Assembly: GCA_021654635.1 (NCBI GenBank)
Contig: AP025179.1
Location: 1,116,001 to 1,180,000 of the forward strand
DNA length: 64,000 nucleotides
Reading direction: 5' to 3'
Source of the DNA: Mycobacterium kiyosense
Lineage (GTDB): Bacteria > Actinomycetota > Actinomycetes > Mycobacteriales > Mycobacteriaceae
Made by a program: the position numbers and the translations under genes
The notes under the pieces: model-generated
Database searches by the model: none
What the model saw: the letters and a program-made list of their open reading frames with translations, nothing else
What the model was told of the DNA's origin: nothing
Part shown: piece after piece, positions 49,983 to 61,374 of the stretch
Numbering within the stretch: the first letter of the stretch is position 1
Layout: each line of letters starts with the position of its first letter

Positions 49983-50339
49983 GTGCAGTGGCTCGACGAT
50001 CGCATTGAAATGCCTTGGATAACATCGGTTTTGGCGGAGATTGAGCTGCCCCGCGCGCTCCGCGTGGTGGCTCCCGACGGCCTTCCGGCGGTTCCCGCCG
50101 TGCTCGCCAGGGTGGACCGGTTCGACCTCGACCCCGTGATTCGTTCCACCGCTGCGTCCTACCCCGAGGCAAGCCTGTGCACGCTGGACGCGGTGCATCT
50201 GGCTACCGCTCAAGTCGCGTCGAGTGCCGCGCCGTTGGCCGCGCTCGTCACCTCCGACACTCGGCTCGGTCAGGCCGCCGCAGCTTTGGGAATCACGGTC
50301 GCCGCGCCCGGGGCGCGGCACCAGCCGCCCGTGCTTTAA
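49983..50339 (+). pseudogene. 5'-truncated PIN-domain (VapC-type) toxin
   Basis: The C-terminal two thirds of a PIN RNase: ITSVLAEIELPRAL, TLDAVHLATA and VTSDTRLGQAAAALG, with the acidic residues of the middle and end of the active site. The expected N-terminal strand with the first catalytic Asp (DTSAL type) is missing; an in-frame TGA sits just upstream, and the preceding 56 bp hold nothing like it. No antitoxin gene is adjacent. Likely an inactive remnant. Confidence 0.65.
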
Positions 50340-50346
50340 TCGGGCC

Positions 50347-51354
50347 GTGGTGCTCGTCGGCTCGTCGAAGCGATTCGCCGTCGTTGCCGCGGCAGGGGCG
50401 GCCACGCTGGCGGCCCGGCGATACGCGGCCGCGCGCCACAGCCTGGCCGAAGTGGCGCCCGAGCTCCGAAATCCGTTGCTGCCGTTCGTTCCTGGAATCG
50501 GGCATGCCTGGTCGCTGCCGTTGTTTCGCCGCGCTTCGCGAATACCCAGCCCCGCGGGACCGGGCGTGACGGTGACCGAACGCCGCGCCGGTGAGCCCTC
50601 CGTTCGGGTGCTGATCGTCACGCCCACCCATATCGCTGCGCCACGGCCCGCCGTGCTGTACATACACGGTGGCGGCTATGTCATGGGCTCGCCGGAGATG
50701 GAGGTCGGTTTCGCCGCGCGACTGGCCCGGGAACTCGGCGTGGTCACCGTCTCACCCGACTACCGGCTGGCGCCCGAACACCCATTTCCGGCCGGACTCG
50801 ACGACTGCATGACCGTGTTGCGGTGGCTGCGTACCAACGCCGCCGAGTTGGGCATCGACCCGCAGCGATTGGCCGTGATGGGCGCCAGCGCGGGCGGTGG
50901 CCTGGCCGCCGCCGTCGCGCAGCGCAGCCACGACGAGGGAATCCCGCTGCGGGCGCAGGTGCTGGTGTACCCGATGCTCGACGACCGCAGCACGCTGCGC
51001 ACCGATCACGCCGGGCGGGGCCGGTTCATGTGGACCCCGGAAGCGAATCGGTTCGGCTGGAGCTGCTATCTGGGCCGCCAACCGCGAATGTCGGACGCGC
51101 CGGAGTACGCGGCACCCGCGCGCCGGCAGGATCTGAGCGGGCTGCCGCCGGCTTGGGTCGGGGTGGGAGAACTCGACCTGTTCTACACCGAGGACGTCGA
51201 CTACGCGCAGCGGCTGCAATCCAGCGGCGTCACCAGCACGCTTGTCACGATTCCCGGGATGTACCACGGGGCCGAACTATTTGCTCCGAAATCGGAGATG
51301 CTGAGGGCTTTTCACGCGAGCGCCCAGGCCCACCTGCGCACCCACCTGCTCTGA
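50347..51354 (+). CDS. HSL-family alpha/beta hydrolase (LipH/LipN-type esterase)
   Basis: 335 residues. A hydrophobic N-terminus (FAVVAAAGAATLAARRY) precedes the catalytic domain. Hormone-sensitive-lipase motifs: YIHGGGYVMGS (oxyanion hole), DYRLAPEHPFP, nucleophile GASAGGGLAAA, Asp in VGELDLFYTED and His in PGMYHGAE. Likely hydrolyses short- or medium-chain esters. GTG start at 50347 or 50350. It ends at a stem-loop shared with convergent whiB3. Confidence 0.87.
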   Translation: MVLVGSSKRFAVVAAAGAATLAARRYAAARHSLAEVAPELRNPLLPFVPGIGHAWSLPLFRRASRIPSPAGPGVTVTERRAGEPSVRVLIVTPTHIAAPRPAVLYIHGGGYVMGSPEMEVGFAARLARELGVVTVSPDYRLAPEHPFPAGLDDCMTVLRWLRTNAAELGIDPQRLAVMGASAGGGLAAAVAQRSHDEGIPLRAQVLVYPMLDDRSTLRTDHAGRGRFMWTPEANRFGWSCYLGRQPRMSDAPEYAAPARRQDLSGLPPAWVGVGELDLFYTEDVDYAQRLQSSGVTSTLVTIPGMYHGAELFAPKSEMLRAFHASAQAHLRTHLL

Positions 51355-51376
51355 TCGCATCCGACCAGCAAACAAA

Positions 51377-51412
51377 CGCAGGCCCGGAGGCGAAACGCAC
51401 CCCGGGCCTGCG
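51377..51412. terminator. Bidirectional stem-loop between esterase and whiB3
   Basis: Perfect 11-bp inverted repeat CGCAGGCCCGG (51377-51387) and CCGGGCCTGCG (51402-51412), 14-base loop. It lies between two convergent genes, 22 bp after one stop and 14 bp after the other. Confidence 0.75.
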
Positions 51413-51426
51413 TCGTCTAACGGCAA

Positions 51427-51735
51427 TCAGGCCGAGCGGCGGATACCGCGGCCGCGACCGATGGCGCCCTTGAGCAGCAACTCGCGCTCGGACTCCGACA
51501 GGCCGCCCCACACTCCGTAGGGCTCACCGACATCGAGCGCATGCGTGCGGCACTCGTCGATTACCGGGCAGCGCCGGCACATCTCCTTGGCGCGTTGCTC
51601 CCGAAGCATGCGGGCTCGGCCGCGCTCTCCGTCGGGATGGAAGAACATCGATGAGTCGACGCCTCGGCACAACCCCTGCAACTGCCAGTTCCAGATGTCG
51701 GCGTTGGGCCCAGGTAGCTGTTCCGGCTGTGGCAT
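51427..51735 (-). CDS. whiB3: Redox-sensing transcriptional regulator WhiB3
   Basis: 102 residues beginning MPQPEQLPGPNADIWNWQ. The four Fe-S cluster cysteines are at 23, 53, 56 and 62 (LCRG, MCRRCPVIDEC). The WhiB signature GVWGGLSESERE follows, then a basic tail RGRGIRRSA for DNA contact. WhiB3 has a 4Fe-4S cluster that responds to O2 and NO and controls lipid metabolism genes in M. tuberculosis. I use ATG 51735, which gives the WhiB3 N-terminus. An unusually long AT-richer upstream region follows. Confidence 0.96.
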   Translation of the reverse strand: MPQPEQLPGPNADIWNWQLQGLCRGVDSSMFFHPDGERGRARMLREQRAKEMCRRCPVIDECRTHALDVGEPYGVWGGLSESERELLLKGAIGRGRGIRRSA

Positions 51736-52241
51736 TGCTGATTCCCTCTCTGCACGCCCCACCGAAGGGGCCGACCCGAAACAAACGCGAGTTGTGCAAC
51801 TGAATTGGCAGTGGCGTCACCGATGACTACACCGAACAAGGTAGACGCTAGGGGCGCTAACGAATTTCCGTCAATAGGCGCTTGATGTGATTAAAAACAG
51901 ACTGGTTCTGGGAGAATTAACTCTGCGTTCATCTATCTCGCTTTCGGTGAAGGGTAGGTGTGCTAATCGAGCTGGAAAGAGACCCTATCGTGGCAGCTCA
52001 CAGGGATATTGTCGCAGGGTTGTGATTGGCACGTCGGCCATGGCGATTAATATTCTGGTAACACAGAAAGCACAAACTTTTTACGGGTGGGACCGCAGCT
52101 ATCACGGTGAGTGAAACTCGTTCCAGTTCCGGGCCGGGGCAGGCCCGGGGACCGGGTCATGGTGCCGGACGAGCGGATGGGTTGGCGGCGCCGCCGCGGT
52201 GGCAGTTGCGTCAGTGGATCGGGCCGGGGTGAGCTATCGCG
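51736..52241. other. 506 bp intergenic region upstream of whiB3 and the Rv3415c-like gene
   Basis: Markedly AT-richer than the surroundings around 51840-52090. It must contain the whiB3 promoter (minus) and the promoter of the Rv3415c-like gene (plus). I could not fix -10/-35 boxes with confidence. A 75-codon plus-strand frame at 51887-52114 has no recognisable features and is not called. Confidence 0.5.
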
Positions 52242-53075
52242 GTGACTGAACCCCTCGCGGCCATCGACGCGACGCTGACCCGGGCCGCCTTCGGCGCCGC
52301 GCCCGCCACCTGGCCGCTGCCCACCGCCGCGACCGCCGATCAGTTGTGGCTGCGCGCCGTCGCCGCCGGCGGGCAGGGCCGGTACGCCAGCGCCTATGCC
52401 GACCTGGCGCTGCTGCGCCGCCAAGCCACATCCGGTCGGCTGGCCTCGCTCGCACACAGCACACACGGATCGTTCCTGCGGCGGCTGGGCTGGCACACCT
52501 TGGCGCGCGGCTGGGACGGCCGCGCGCTGGCGCTGGCCGGGAGCGACCCCGAGGCCCGCGCCGACGCGTTGATCGGGCTGGCGGCCGACGCGTTGGGCGT
52601 CGGCCGCTTCGCCGCCGCCCAGGTGTTGCTGGGCCGCGCGGACGAGGCACTGCATCAGGCCGAGCTGTCGGCCCTGGCCGCAGACCGCCTGGCCGTGCGC
52701 CGCGGCTGGGTCGCAGCGGAGCTGGCGATGGCTTGCGGCGACGGGCGAACCGCCGTGCAGCGCGCCGAGGGCGCGGTCGGGCGGGCGGCAACCATGACCG
52801 GCGGATCGGCGCGACACCGGATCAAGAGCGCCGTCGTACTCGCGGCCGCGCTGTGCGCAGCCGGGGATGTCGAGCGGGCGCGTGACGTCGCGCAACAGGC
52901 CCTGCAGGCGGCCGAACCGCTGGGATTGACACCTCTGCGCTGGGCGCTGGCTTGCTTGCTGATGGATACCGGAAGCGTCACGGTTGGAGCACAGGGGCTG
53001 CCCGAACTGCTCGAAATTAGGGATATTTGCGCAGGTGAGGTGCAACGCGCCGGTGGCGCCTGGCGTACCGCGTGA
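52242..53075 (+). CDS. Conserved helical-repeat protein, Rv3415c-like
   Basis: 277 residues, Ala-rich and helical throughout, with repeated pairs such as ALIGLAADALGVGRFAAAQ and AVVLAAALCAAGDVERARDVAQQAL that resemble TPR units. No signal peptide or membrane helix. GTG start. It sits 56 bp upstream of sigD, the same arrangement as Rv3415c in M. tuberculosis. Function unknown. Confidence 0.8.
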   Translation: MTEPLAAIDATLTRAAFGAAPATWPLPTAATADQLWLRAVAAGGQGRYASAYADLALLRRQATSGRLASLAHSTHGSFLRRLGWHTLARGWDGRALALAGSDPEARADALIGLAADALGVGRFAAAQVLLGRADEALHQAELSALAADRLAVRRGWVAAELAMACGDGRTAVQRAEGAVGRAATMTGGSARHRIKSAVVLAAALCAAGDVERARDVAQQALQAAEPLGLTPLRWALACLLMDTGSVTVGAQGLPELLEIRDICAGEVQRAGGAWRTA

Positions 53076-53131
53076 AGTTCTGTCCTGCCGTTACTACCGA
53101 CCAGCGAGTTAGCCCGGGATGAGTCCCGTTC

Positions 53132-53731
53132 GTGACTTTGGAGAAACCACCGTCGATGACAATGCAGGGAGAACGTCTCGACGCTGTGGTCGGCCAGGCC
53201 GCCGCAGGGGACCGGAATGCACTTCGGGAGGTGCTGGAGACCATCCGTCCGATCGTCGTCCGGTACTGCCGAGCGCGCGTCGGCACCGTCGAACGGAGTG
53301 GATTGTCAGCAGATGACGTGGCACAGGAGGTGTGTTTGGCCACCATAACGGCGCTGCCGCGCTACCGGGACCGAGGACGCCCGTTCCTGGCCTTCCTGTA
53401 CGGCATCGCAGCCCACAAAGTCGCCGACGCGCACCGCGCCGCCGGCCGGGACCTGGCCTATCCCACCGAGGCCGTTCCCGAGCGCCGGTCCTACGACGCC
53501 GGCCCGGAACAGATGGCCATCGAGGCCGACTCGGTCACCCGGATGAACGAACTGCTCGAGACGCTCCCGGCCAAGCAACGCGAGATCCTGATCCTGCGCG
53601 TGGTAGTCGGTCTGAGTGCCGAGGAGACCGCCGCAGCCGTCGGAAGTACCACCGGAGCTGTCCGGGTGGCTCAACACCGCGCCCTTCAACGGTTGAAGGA
53701 CGAAATCGTCGCGGCAGGTGACTATGCGTAA
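53132..53731 (+). CDS. sigD: ECF RNA polymerase sigma factor SigD
   Basis: About 199 residues: region 2 (LREVLETIRPIVVRYCRARVG, DDVAQEVCLATITALPRYRD, PFLAFLYGIAAHKVADAHR) and region 4 (LPAKQREILILRVVVGLSAEE, GSTTGAVRVAQHRAL). GTG 53132 is the likeliest start; ATG 53156 also fits, and homologues can start further upstream. SigD is a stationary-phase/starvation sigma factor held by the membrane anti-sigma factor encoded next. It overlaps rsdA. Confidence 0.95.
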   Translation: MTLEKPPSMTMQGERLDAVVGQAAAGDRNALREVLETIRPIVVRYCRARVGTVERSGLSADDVAQEVCLATITALPRYRDRGRPFLAFLYGIAAHKVADAHRAAGRDLAYPTEAVPERRSYDAGPEQMAIEADSVTRMNELLETLPAKQREILILRVVVGLSAEETAAAVGSTTGAVRVAQHRALQRLKDEIVAAGDYA

Positions 53732-54644
53732 CCACAGATCCGATTTCACCCGCGGCGACCAGCCCGCGCTCGACGAGGTCGCCCAGACCGACCTACTGCT
53801 GGACGCGCTGGCCGCCCGCACCGAAACCCGACTCGGCGCCGCCGAAGGATTGCCGGCCTTCGAAGACCAGGCGCTGGCCGAGCTGCTCGGCGACTGGCGC
53901 GACGACCTGAGATGGCCACCGGCCAGCGCGCTGGTGTCCCAGGACGAGGCCGAAGACGCGCTCCGCCACGGGATGGCGCACCGCCCGCGCGGTGGTCGCG
54001 GGCTGGCCGCGGTCGGCTCGGTGGCGGCAACCCTGCTGGCACTCAGCGGCTTCGGTGCCGTGGTGGCCGACGCGAAGCCCGGCGATCTGCTCTACGGCCT
54101 GCACGCGATGATGTTCAACGAGCCCAGAGTCAACGACGACCAGATCATGCTGTCCGCCAAGGCGGACCTGGCCAAGGTCGAGCAGATGATCGCCCAGGGT
54201 CAGTGGGATCAGGCGCAGAATCAGCTGGCCGAGGTCTCCACCACCTTGCAGGGTGTCAACGACCGCGGCCGCAAGCAGGGACTGCTGGCGGAGGTGAACC
54301 AGCTGAACACCAAGCTGGAAAAGCGCGACGCGAATGCCACCGCGCCGGCGAACTCGTGGACACCGCCGCTGGACCCGGGCACCACCGCGTCTTCGCCGCC
54401 GGCGACGACCACGCACAGCCCGGCACCGACCACAACGACCACCAAGCCCAAGCCGACGACCACTACGCCTGCTTCGCCTCCGCCCACGTCATCGAAGGGA
54501 AAGCCCAAGCCCAGCCCGTCGGCGACGCCCAACACGCCGGCAGCCGGGCCGAGCGCGCCGGCGTCGTCGACACCGCCGGGTGCGCTGTGGGATCGAACAA
54601 CGGGGCCGGTGGCGCCGAGAACTCCGTTCCCGAACAGGCCCTGA
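53718..54644 (+). CDS. rsdA: Anti-sigma-D factor RsdA
   Basis: 308 residues. The N-terminal cytoplasmic part (LDEVAQTDLLLDALAART) binds SigD; a transmembrane helix lies at about residues 97-117 (LAAVGSVAATLLALSGFGAVV); the outside region has KADLAKVEQMIAQGQWDQAQ and a long Pro/Thr/Ser/Lys low-complexity tail. This matches Rv3413c, whose regulated proteolysis releases SigD. Start is GTG 53718 or ATG 53724, both inside sigD, so translation is coupled. Confidence 0.92.
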   Translation: MTMRNHRSDFTRGDQPALDEVAQTDLLLDALAARTETRLGAAEGLPAFEDQALAELLGDWRDDLRWPPASALVSQDEAEDALRHGMAHRPRGGRGLAAVGSVAATLLALSGFGAVVADAKPGDLLYGLHAMMFNEPRVNDDQIMLSAKADLAKVEQMIAQGQWDQAQNQLAEVSTTLQGVNDRGRKQGLLAEVNQLNTKLEKRDANATAPANSWTPPLDPGTTASSPPATTTHSPAPTTTTTKPKPTTTTPASPPPTSSKGKPKPSPSATPNTPAAGPSAPASSTPPGALWDRTTGPVAPRTPFPNRP

Positions 54645-54660
54645 CTAACCGGACTTCAGA

Positions 54661-55080
54661 TCAGAGGTGGCGGCGGAAGCCGTCGGCGTCCGAGGTCGCC
54701 TCGTTGAGCGACGCGTCGGCGTAGCCGCGGCAGTAATCCCAGGTGACGTAGGCGTCCGGCTCGGGATCGTAGGCCGGCTCGTGCGGACGGACCGTTCCGT
54801 CGATCAGTAGTTGAAGCAGGTTGGCGCGCAGCATGTCCCAGTCGTGGTAGTGGTCTTGCTGACATTCGTCGCAACACACCACGAGGCCGCGAATTCCCTT
54901 GTGCGCCAACAACGCTTCATACACGGCCAAGTCGGCCAGATCGGCCTCGACGGCCATCCGCTCCTGCTGGTCCAGCGGCTGACCAGGCTCTACGGCCTCC
55001 AGCGCCGCCGACGGGTCCAACGGGTCGTCCGCGAAAGGGTCGGGTGGCAAACCCGGTGGAAGGTGGTCACGCACCCCCAC
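54661..55080 (-). CDS. DUF5319 protein, Rv3412-like
   Basis: 139 residues, acidic and highly conserved in mycobacteria: RDHLPPGLPPDPFADDP, AVEADLADLAVYEALLAHK, a CCDECQQDHYHDWD segment that could bind metal (Cys/His cluster), and YVTWDYCRGYADASL. GTG start. It lies convergent to rsdA (16 bp) and divergent from guaB2. Function unknown. Confidence 0.85.
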   Translation of the reverse strand: MGVRDHLPPGLPPDPFADDPLDPSAALEAVEPGQPLDQQERMAVEADLADLAVYEALLAHKGIRGLVVCCDECQQDHYHDWDMLRANLLQLLIDGTVRPHEPAYDPEPDAYVTWDYCRGYADASLNEATSDADGFRRHL

Positions 55081-55196
55081 AGCCTACGCAGCCGGGTAGT
55101 GATAACGCCAGAAATTATCGAGGCACGCCGTGACTGCGCGGGTTCGGACCGCCGCCACGCCGAAGTCGTGACTGCGGCAGCCCCGGGAGCCGATAG

Positions 55197-57972
<2,776 letters not shown>

Positions 57973-57977
57973 GGTTG

Positions 57978-58370
57978 TCACGCCGCGACGAGCGCGACGT
58001 CGTAGGCGGACAGTTGCTCATCGGCGGTCACGACGGTCAGGTTGAGTAGCTGCGCCTGGGCGACGATGAGGCGGTCGAACGGATCCCGGTGATGGTCTGG
58101 AAGCGCGGCGGTGCGCAGCGTGTGAGCGTGTTCGACCGGTAGCGCAGATGTTCCGGAACGACGCATTCGATCCGGTACGTACGTGGCTGGGGTTTCGGGC
58201 AACAGGAGTTTGCCGAGGCGGTATTTGATCGCGATCTCCCAGGCGCTGGCGGCGGAGAGGAAAACGTCGTTGCGGGCGTCCGCAACGAGGCCACGTGCTT
58301 CATCGCGTAGCCGCCCGGGATCAGACTGCATCCACAGCCAGACGTGAGTGTCTACCAGCAAACGCTTCAC
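57978..58370 (-). CDS. vapC: VapC-type PIN-domain ribonuclease toxin
   Basis: 130 residues with a complete PIN site: first Asp in LLVDTHVWLW, Glu in SAASAWEIAIKYRLGKL, Asp in HRDPFDRLIVAQA and Asp in VTADEQLSAY. VapC toxins cleave RNA in a Mg-dependent manner and are neutralised by VapB. ATG overlaps the vapB stop by ATGA. The module lies 5 bp after the convergent guaB3. In M. tuberculosis nothing separates guaB3 from choD, so the pair is inserted here. Confidence 0.9.
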   Translation of the reverse strand: MKRLLVDTHVWLWMQSDPGRLRDEARGLVADARNDVFLSAASAWEIAIKYRLGKLLLPETPATYVPDRMRRSGTSALPVEHAHTLRTAALPDHHRDPFDRLIVAQAQLLNLTVVTADEQLSAYDVALVAA

Positions 58371-58612
58371 TGATGGAAGCTTTGCAGCACATCGTCTGGC
58401 AACGGAGCGTCGAAATCATCAGGCACGGTGTATATGCCGTGGTCAATGCCCAAGCGCCGGATCTCGCGCGGGCGAAATGGCACCAGCTTTGCCACGGGTT
58501 CGCCACTGCGCGCAATCTCGATCTCCTGCCCGCTATCGACCAGTCGCAACAGCTCCGACATGCGTGTCTTCGCCTCGTGGACGCCGACCCGTAGCACAGT
58601 GGACTTAGTCAT
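58367..58612 (-). CDS. vapB: VapB-type antitoxin (Phd/YefM fold)
   Basis: 81 residues. N-terminal DNA-binding Phd/YefM domain: LRVGVHEAKTRMSELLRLVDSG, EIEIARSGEPVAKLVPFRP. The C-terminal tail (GIYTVPDDFDAPLPDDVLQ) is acidic and would wrap the toxin. ATG 58612. Likely autoregulates the vapBC operon; the 72 bp to choD hold both divergent promoters. Confidence 0.9.
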   Translation of the reverse strand: MTKSTVLRVGVHEAKTRMSELLRLVDSGQEIEIARSGEPVAKLVPFRPREIRRLGIDHGIYTVPDDFDAPLPDDVLQSFHQ

Positions 58613-58684
58613 GAACTTAGTCTATCTTCGCCGCGAAGCACCCGCCGGTTACAGGGCGCGTGTAAAGAGGGGCATACTGCGGGA

Positions 58685-60430
58685 ATGCAGCCGGATTACG
58701 ACGTTCTGATCATCGGTTCGGGTTTCGGGGGCAGCGTCAGCGCGCTGCGCCTCACCGAAAAGGGCTACCGGGTGGGCGTGCTGGAGGCCGGGCGCCGCTA
58801 CGCCGACGAAGATTTCGCCAAGACCTCGTGGAACCTGTGCAAGTTCCTCTGGGCGCCCAAACTGGGCTGCTACGGAATCCAGCGCATCCACCCGCTGAAG
58901 AACGTGATGATCCTGGCCGGCGCCGGGGTGGGTGGCGGATCGCTGAACTACGCCAACACCCTCTACATCCCGCCGGAACCGTTCTTCAACGACCAGCAGT
59001 GGAAGCACATCACCGACTGGCGCGACGAGCTGATGCCGCACTACCAGCAGGCGCAACGGATGCTGGGCGTCGTGCAGAACCCCACCTTCACCGACGCCGA
59101 CCGCATCTTCAAGGAGGTCGCCGACGAGATGGGTTGCGGCGACACCTGGGTGCCCACGCCGGTGGGGGTGTTCTTCGGCCCCGACGGAACCAAGGCCCCC
59201 GGGGTGACGGTGCCCGACCCGTACTTCGGTGGTGCCGGGCCGGACCGCACCGGCTGCCTGGAATGCGGTTGCTGCATGACCGGCTGCCGCCACGGCGCCA
59301 AGAACACCCTGCTGAAGAACTACCTGGGTTTGGCGGAATCGGCTGGCGCCGAAGTGATTCCGATGACGACGGTCAAAGGTTTCCAGCAGCGCTCCGACGG
59401 CTTGTGGGAGGTCAAGACGGTGCGGACCGGCAGCTGGCTGCGTCGCGACAAGCGCACCTACACCGCGGGGCACCTGATCCTGGCCGCCGGCACCTGGGGT
59501 ACGCAGCATCTGTTGTTCCGGATGCGTGACGCCGGAAAGCTGCCCAAGCTGTCCGACCGGCTGGGCGTGCTGACCCGGACCAACTCCGAATCCATCGTCG
59601 GGGCGGCGACCCTGGAGGTCAATCCTGACCTGGACCTGACCCACGGGGTGGCCATCACCTCGTCGATCCACCCGACGCCCGACACCCACGTGGAGCCGGT
59701 CCGGTACGGCAAGGGCTCCAATGCGATGGGTCTGCTGCAGACGTTGATGACCGACGGCACGGGCCCCGAGGGGACTGATGTGCCGCGCTGGCGGCAGTTG
59801 CTGGACCAGGCCGGCGAGGACCCGCGCAAGATGCTGCGGCTGCTGTACCCCCGGCACTGGAGTGAGCGCACCGTGATCGCGCTGGTGATGCAGCATCTGG
59901 ACAATTCGATCACCACGTTCACCAAACGCGGCAAGCTCGGCATCCGGTGGTACTCCAGCAAGCAGGGCCACGGTGAGCCGAACCCGACGTGGATCCCGGT
60001 CGGCAACGAGGTGACCCGCCGCATCGCGAAGAAGATCGACGGGGTGGCCGGCGGCACCTGGGGTGAGCTGTTCAACATTCCGCTCACCGCGCACTTCCTG
60101 GGCGGCGCGGCGATCGGCGACAGCCCCGCCACCGGGGTGATCGATCCCTACCACCGGGTCTATGGGTACCCGACGCTGTTCGTCGTGGACGGGTCGGCGA
60201 TCTCGGCGAACCTGGGTGTCAACCCGTCGCTTTCCATTGCGGCACAAGCCGAGCGGGCCGCGTCGCTCTGGCCGAACAAGGGTCAGAACGACGAGCGGCC
60301 CTTCCAGGGTGACGACTACCGGCGGCTGGACCCGATCGCCCCAGAGCATCCGGTGGTGCCCGCGGATGCTCCGGCCGCGCTGCGGTGGCTGCCGATCGAC
60401 CCGGTGAACTCGACCGCCGACGCCGGTTAG
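58685..60430 (+). CDS. choD: Cholesterol oxidase-type GMC flavoenzyme ChoD
   Basis: 581 residues. FAD dinucleotide-binding site DVLIIGSGFGGSVSALRL with the acidic partner VLEAGRRY, and GAGVGGGSLNYANTLY; a Cys-rich insertion CLECGCCMTGCRHGAKNT near residue 200; C-terminal LTAHFLGGAAIGDSP and VDGSAISANLGVNPSLSIAA, where the His and Asn align with the GMC catalytic pair. Annotated as cholesterol oxidase in M. tuberculosis, but the physiological substrate is debated. ATG start. It sits after guaB3 but separated by the vapBC insertion. Confidence 0.92.
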   Translation: MQPDYDVLIIGSGFGGSVSALRLTEKGYRVGVLEAGRRYADEDFAKTSWNLCKFLWAPKLGCYGIQRIHPLKNVMILAGAGVGGGSLNYANTLYIPPEPFFNDQQWKHITDWRDELMPHYQQAQRMLGVVQNPTFTDADRIFKEVADEMGCGDTWVPTPVGVFFGPDGTKAPGVTVPDPYFGGAGPDRTGCLECGCCMTGCRHGAKNTLLKNYLGLAESAGAEVIPMTTVKGFQQRSDGLWEVKTVRTGSWLRRDKRTYTAGHLILAAGTWGTQHLLFRMRDAGKLPKLSDRLGVLTRTNSESIVGAATLEVNPDLDLTHGVAITSSIHPTPDTHVEPVRYGKGSNAMGLLQTLMTDGTGPEGTDVPRWRQLLDQAGEDPRKMLRLLYPRHWSERTVIALVMQHLDNSITTFTKRGKLGIRWYSSKQGHGEPNPTWIPVGNEVTRRIAKKIDGVAGGTWGELFNIPLTAHFLGGAAIGDSPATGVIDPYHRVYGYPTLFVVDGSAISANLGVNPSLSIAAQAERAASLWPNKGQNDERPFQGDDYRRLDPIAPEHPVVPADAPAALRWLPIDPVNSTADAG

Positions 60431-60466
60431 CTCCTCTAGACGGGCGGCGGACAGCTAAGCCGGAGT

Positions 60467-60481
60467 CCCTGTGTCACAGGG
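60467..60481. promoter_or_regulatory. Perfect 15-bp palindrome downstream of choD
   Basis: CCCTGTG T CACAGGG, seven-base arms around one T. It lies 36 bp after choD, within the 227 bp to the TetR gene's stop. The core TGTGTCACA could be a regulator site. The short centre excludes a hairpin terminator. The remainder of this spacer has no gene. Confidence 0.35.
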
Positions 60482-60657
60482 TGATTCGTGGGTGTCGTGT
60501 TGTGACTCTGGTAGGAGCGCCGGTATGTCAGGTACTGGCCCTCGGCGGACATATGGGCCATTAGCCGAGTAGCCAATTAAGATGAACAATTCGAAGATGT
60601 TGCCATTCAATGGGTTTAATGTTCTTGACGGTGTGCCGCTGCAAGTGGCTCGCAACT

Positions 60658-61281
60658 CTAAGTGTGCGGCGGGGCGTACTCGACTTCTAGGGAGTCGCGC
60701 CATTGGCGAAGTTCGGCGACGAAGTCGACGAGCTCGGGTTCCAGGGTCCAGCGGAATCCGAGTCCGAGACCGTAGGTGATGATCTTCCGGGTCTCCAGTT
60801 CGACGTCAAGATCGGCCCGGATGGACCCGTCTTTCTGGCCCCGCTGGAATGCGGTATTGGTGGCTGCACGGTAGCGGGCCAGCCAGGCGCGTAGCCAAGG
60901 GCTGAGCATTCGTACCGGCCCGATGGCCTCGAAGCACAGGGTGAAGAAGGCTGTCAGCAGTTCGGGCTTCTCGGCCGCTTGGGCGGCGAGATGGTCGAAT
61001 TGGCCGAGTATCGTCGCGAGGCCGTGCGCAGCCGGGGCTGGTGCCACAAGGAACATGGGCTCGTATTCGGTCCGCACCAGCGACTCCAGCAGCGCCTCTT
61101 TGGTGCCGTATCGGGCCCGTACCATCGCGCGGCTGTAGCCGGCGCGCTCACCGATCTCGGCGGCGGTGGTTTTTTCGAACCCCTTCTCCGCGATCAGTGC
61201 AATGGCCGCTGCAAGCAGCCGCTGTGAGGACTCAACGGACCGTTCGGCCTGGGTGAGCCCGACAGAACCTTTGGCTGGCAT
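60658..61281 (-). CDS. TetR-family transcriptional regulator
   Basis: 207 residues. N-terminal domain: RLLAAAIALIAEKGFEKTTAAEIGERAGYSRAMVRARYGTKE, a standard TetR helix-turn-helix with GYSRAMVRARYGTKEALL as recognition region. The C-terminus is helical with LLTAFFTLCFEAIGP. ATG 61281 gives normal TetR length; the frame extends much further upstream but overlaps the divergent gene. It diverges from a reductase-SDR-membrane protein operon across 93 bp that holds palindromic sites, so it is the likely repressor of that operon. Confidence 0.9.
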   Translation of the reverse strand: MPAKGSVGLTQAERSVESSQRLLAAAIALIAEKGFEKTTAAEIGERAGYSRAMVRARYGTKEALLESLVRTEYEPMFLVAPAPAAHGLATILGQFDHLAAQAAEKPELLTAFFTLCFEAIGPVRMLSPWLRAWLARYRAATNTAFQRGQKDGSIRADLDVELETRKIITYGLGLGFRWTLEPELVDFVAELRQWRDSLEVEYAPPHT

Positions 61282-61305
61282 GGCGAAATCATTCCAGGAA
61301 AAAAC

Positions 61306-61329
61306 TTGTTTGCAAGCAACATACTTGTT
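61306..61329. promoter_or_regulatory. Candidate TetR operator between divergent genes
   Basis: TTGTTTGCAAGCAA at 61306-61319 is a 14-bp near-perfect palindrome (one mismatched pair). ACTTGTT occurs at 61304-61310 and again at 61323-61329, spaced 19 bases, about two helical turns. The site covers the region where the divergent promoters should lie. Confidence 0.55.
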
Positions 61330-61374
61330 AGCGTCCGTGTTGGACATCACATTGAAGGTCAGAGCGGAGCGTTC

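Noticed and set aside
51887..52114. 75-codon plus-strand frame upstream of the Rv3415c-like gene
   Set aside because: No ribosome binding site, no recognisable motif, and lies in an AT-richer control region.
58649..60349. Minus-strand open frame of about 566 codons opposite choD
   Set aside because: Shadow frame; no start signal or domain features, and choD is well supported.
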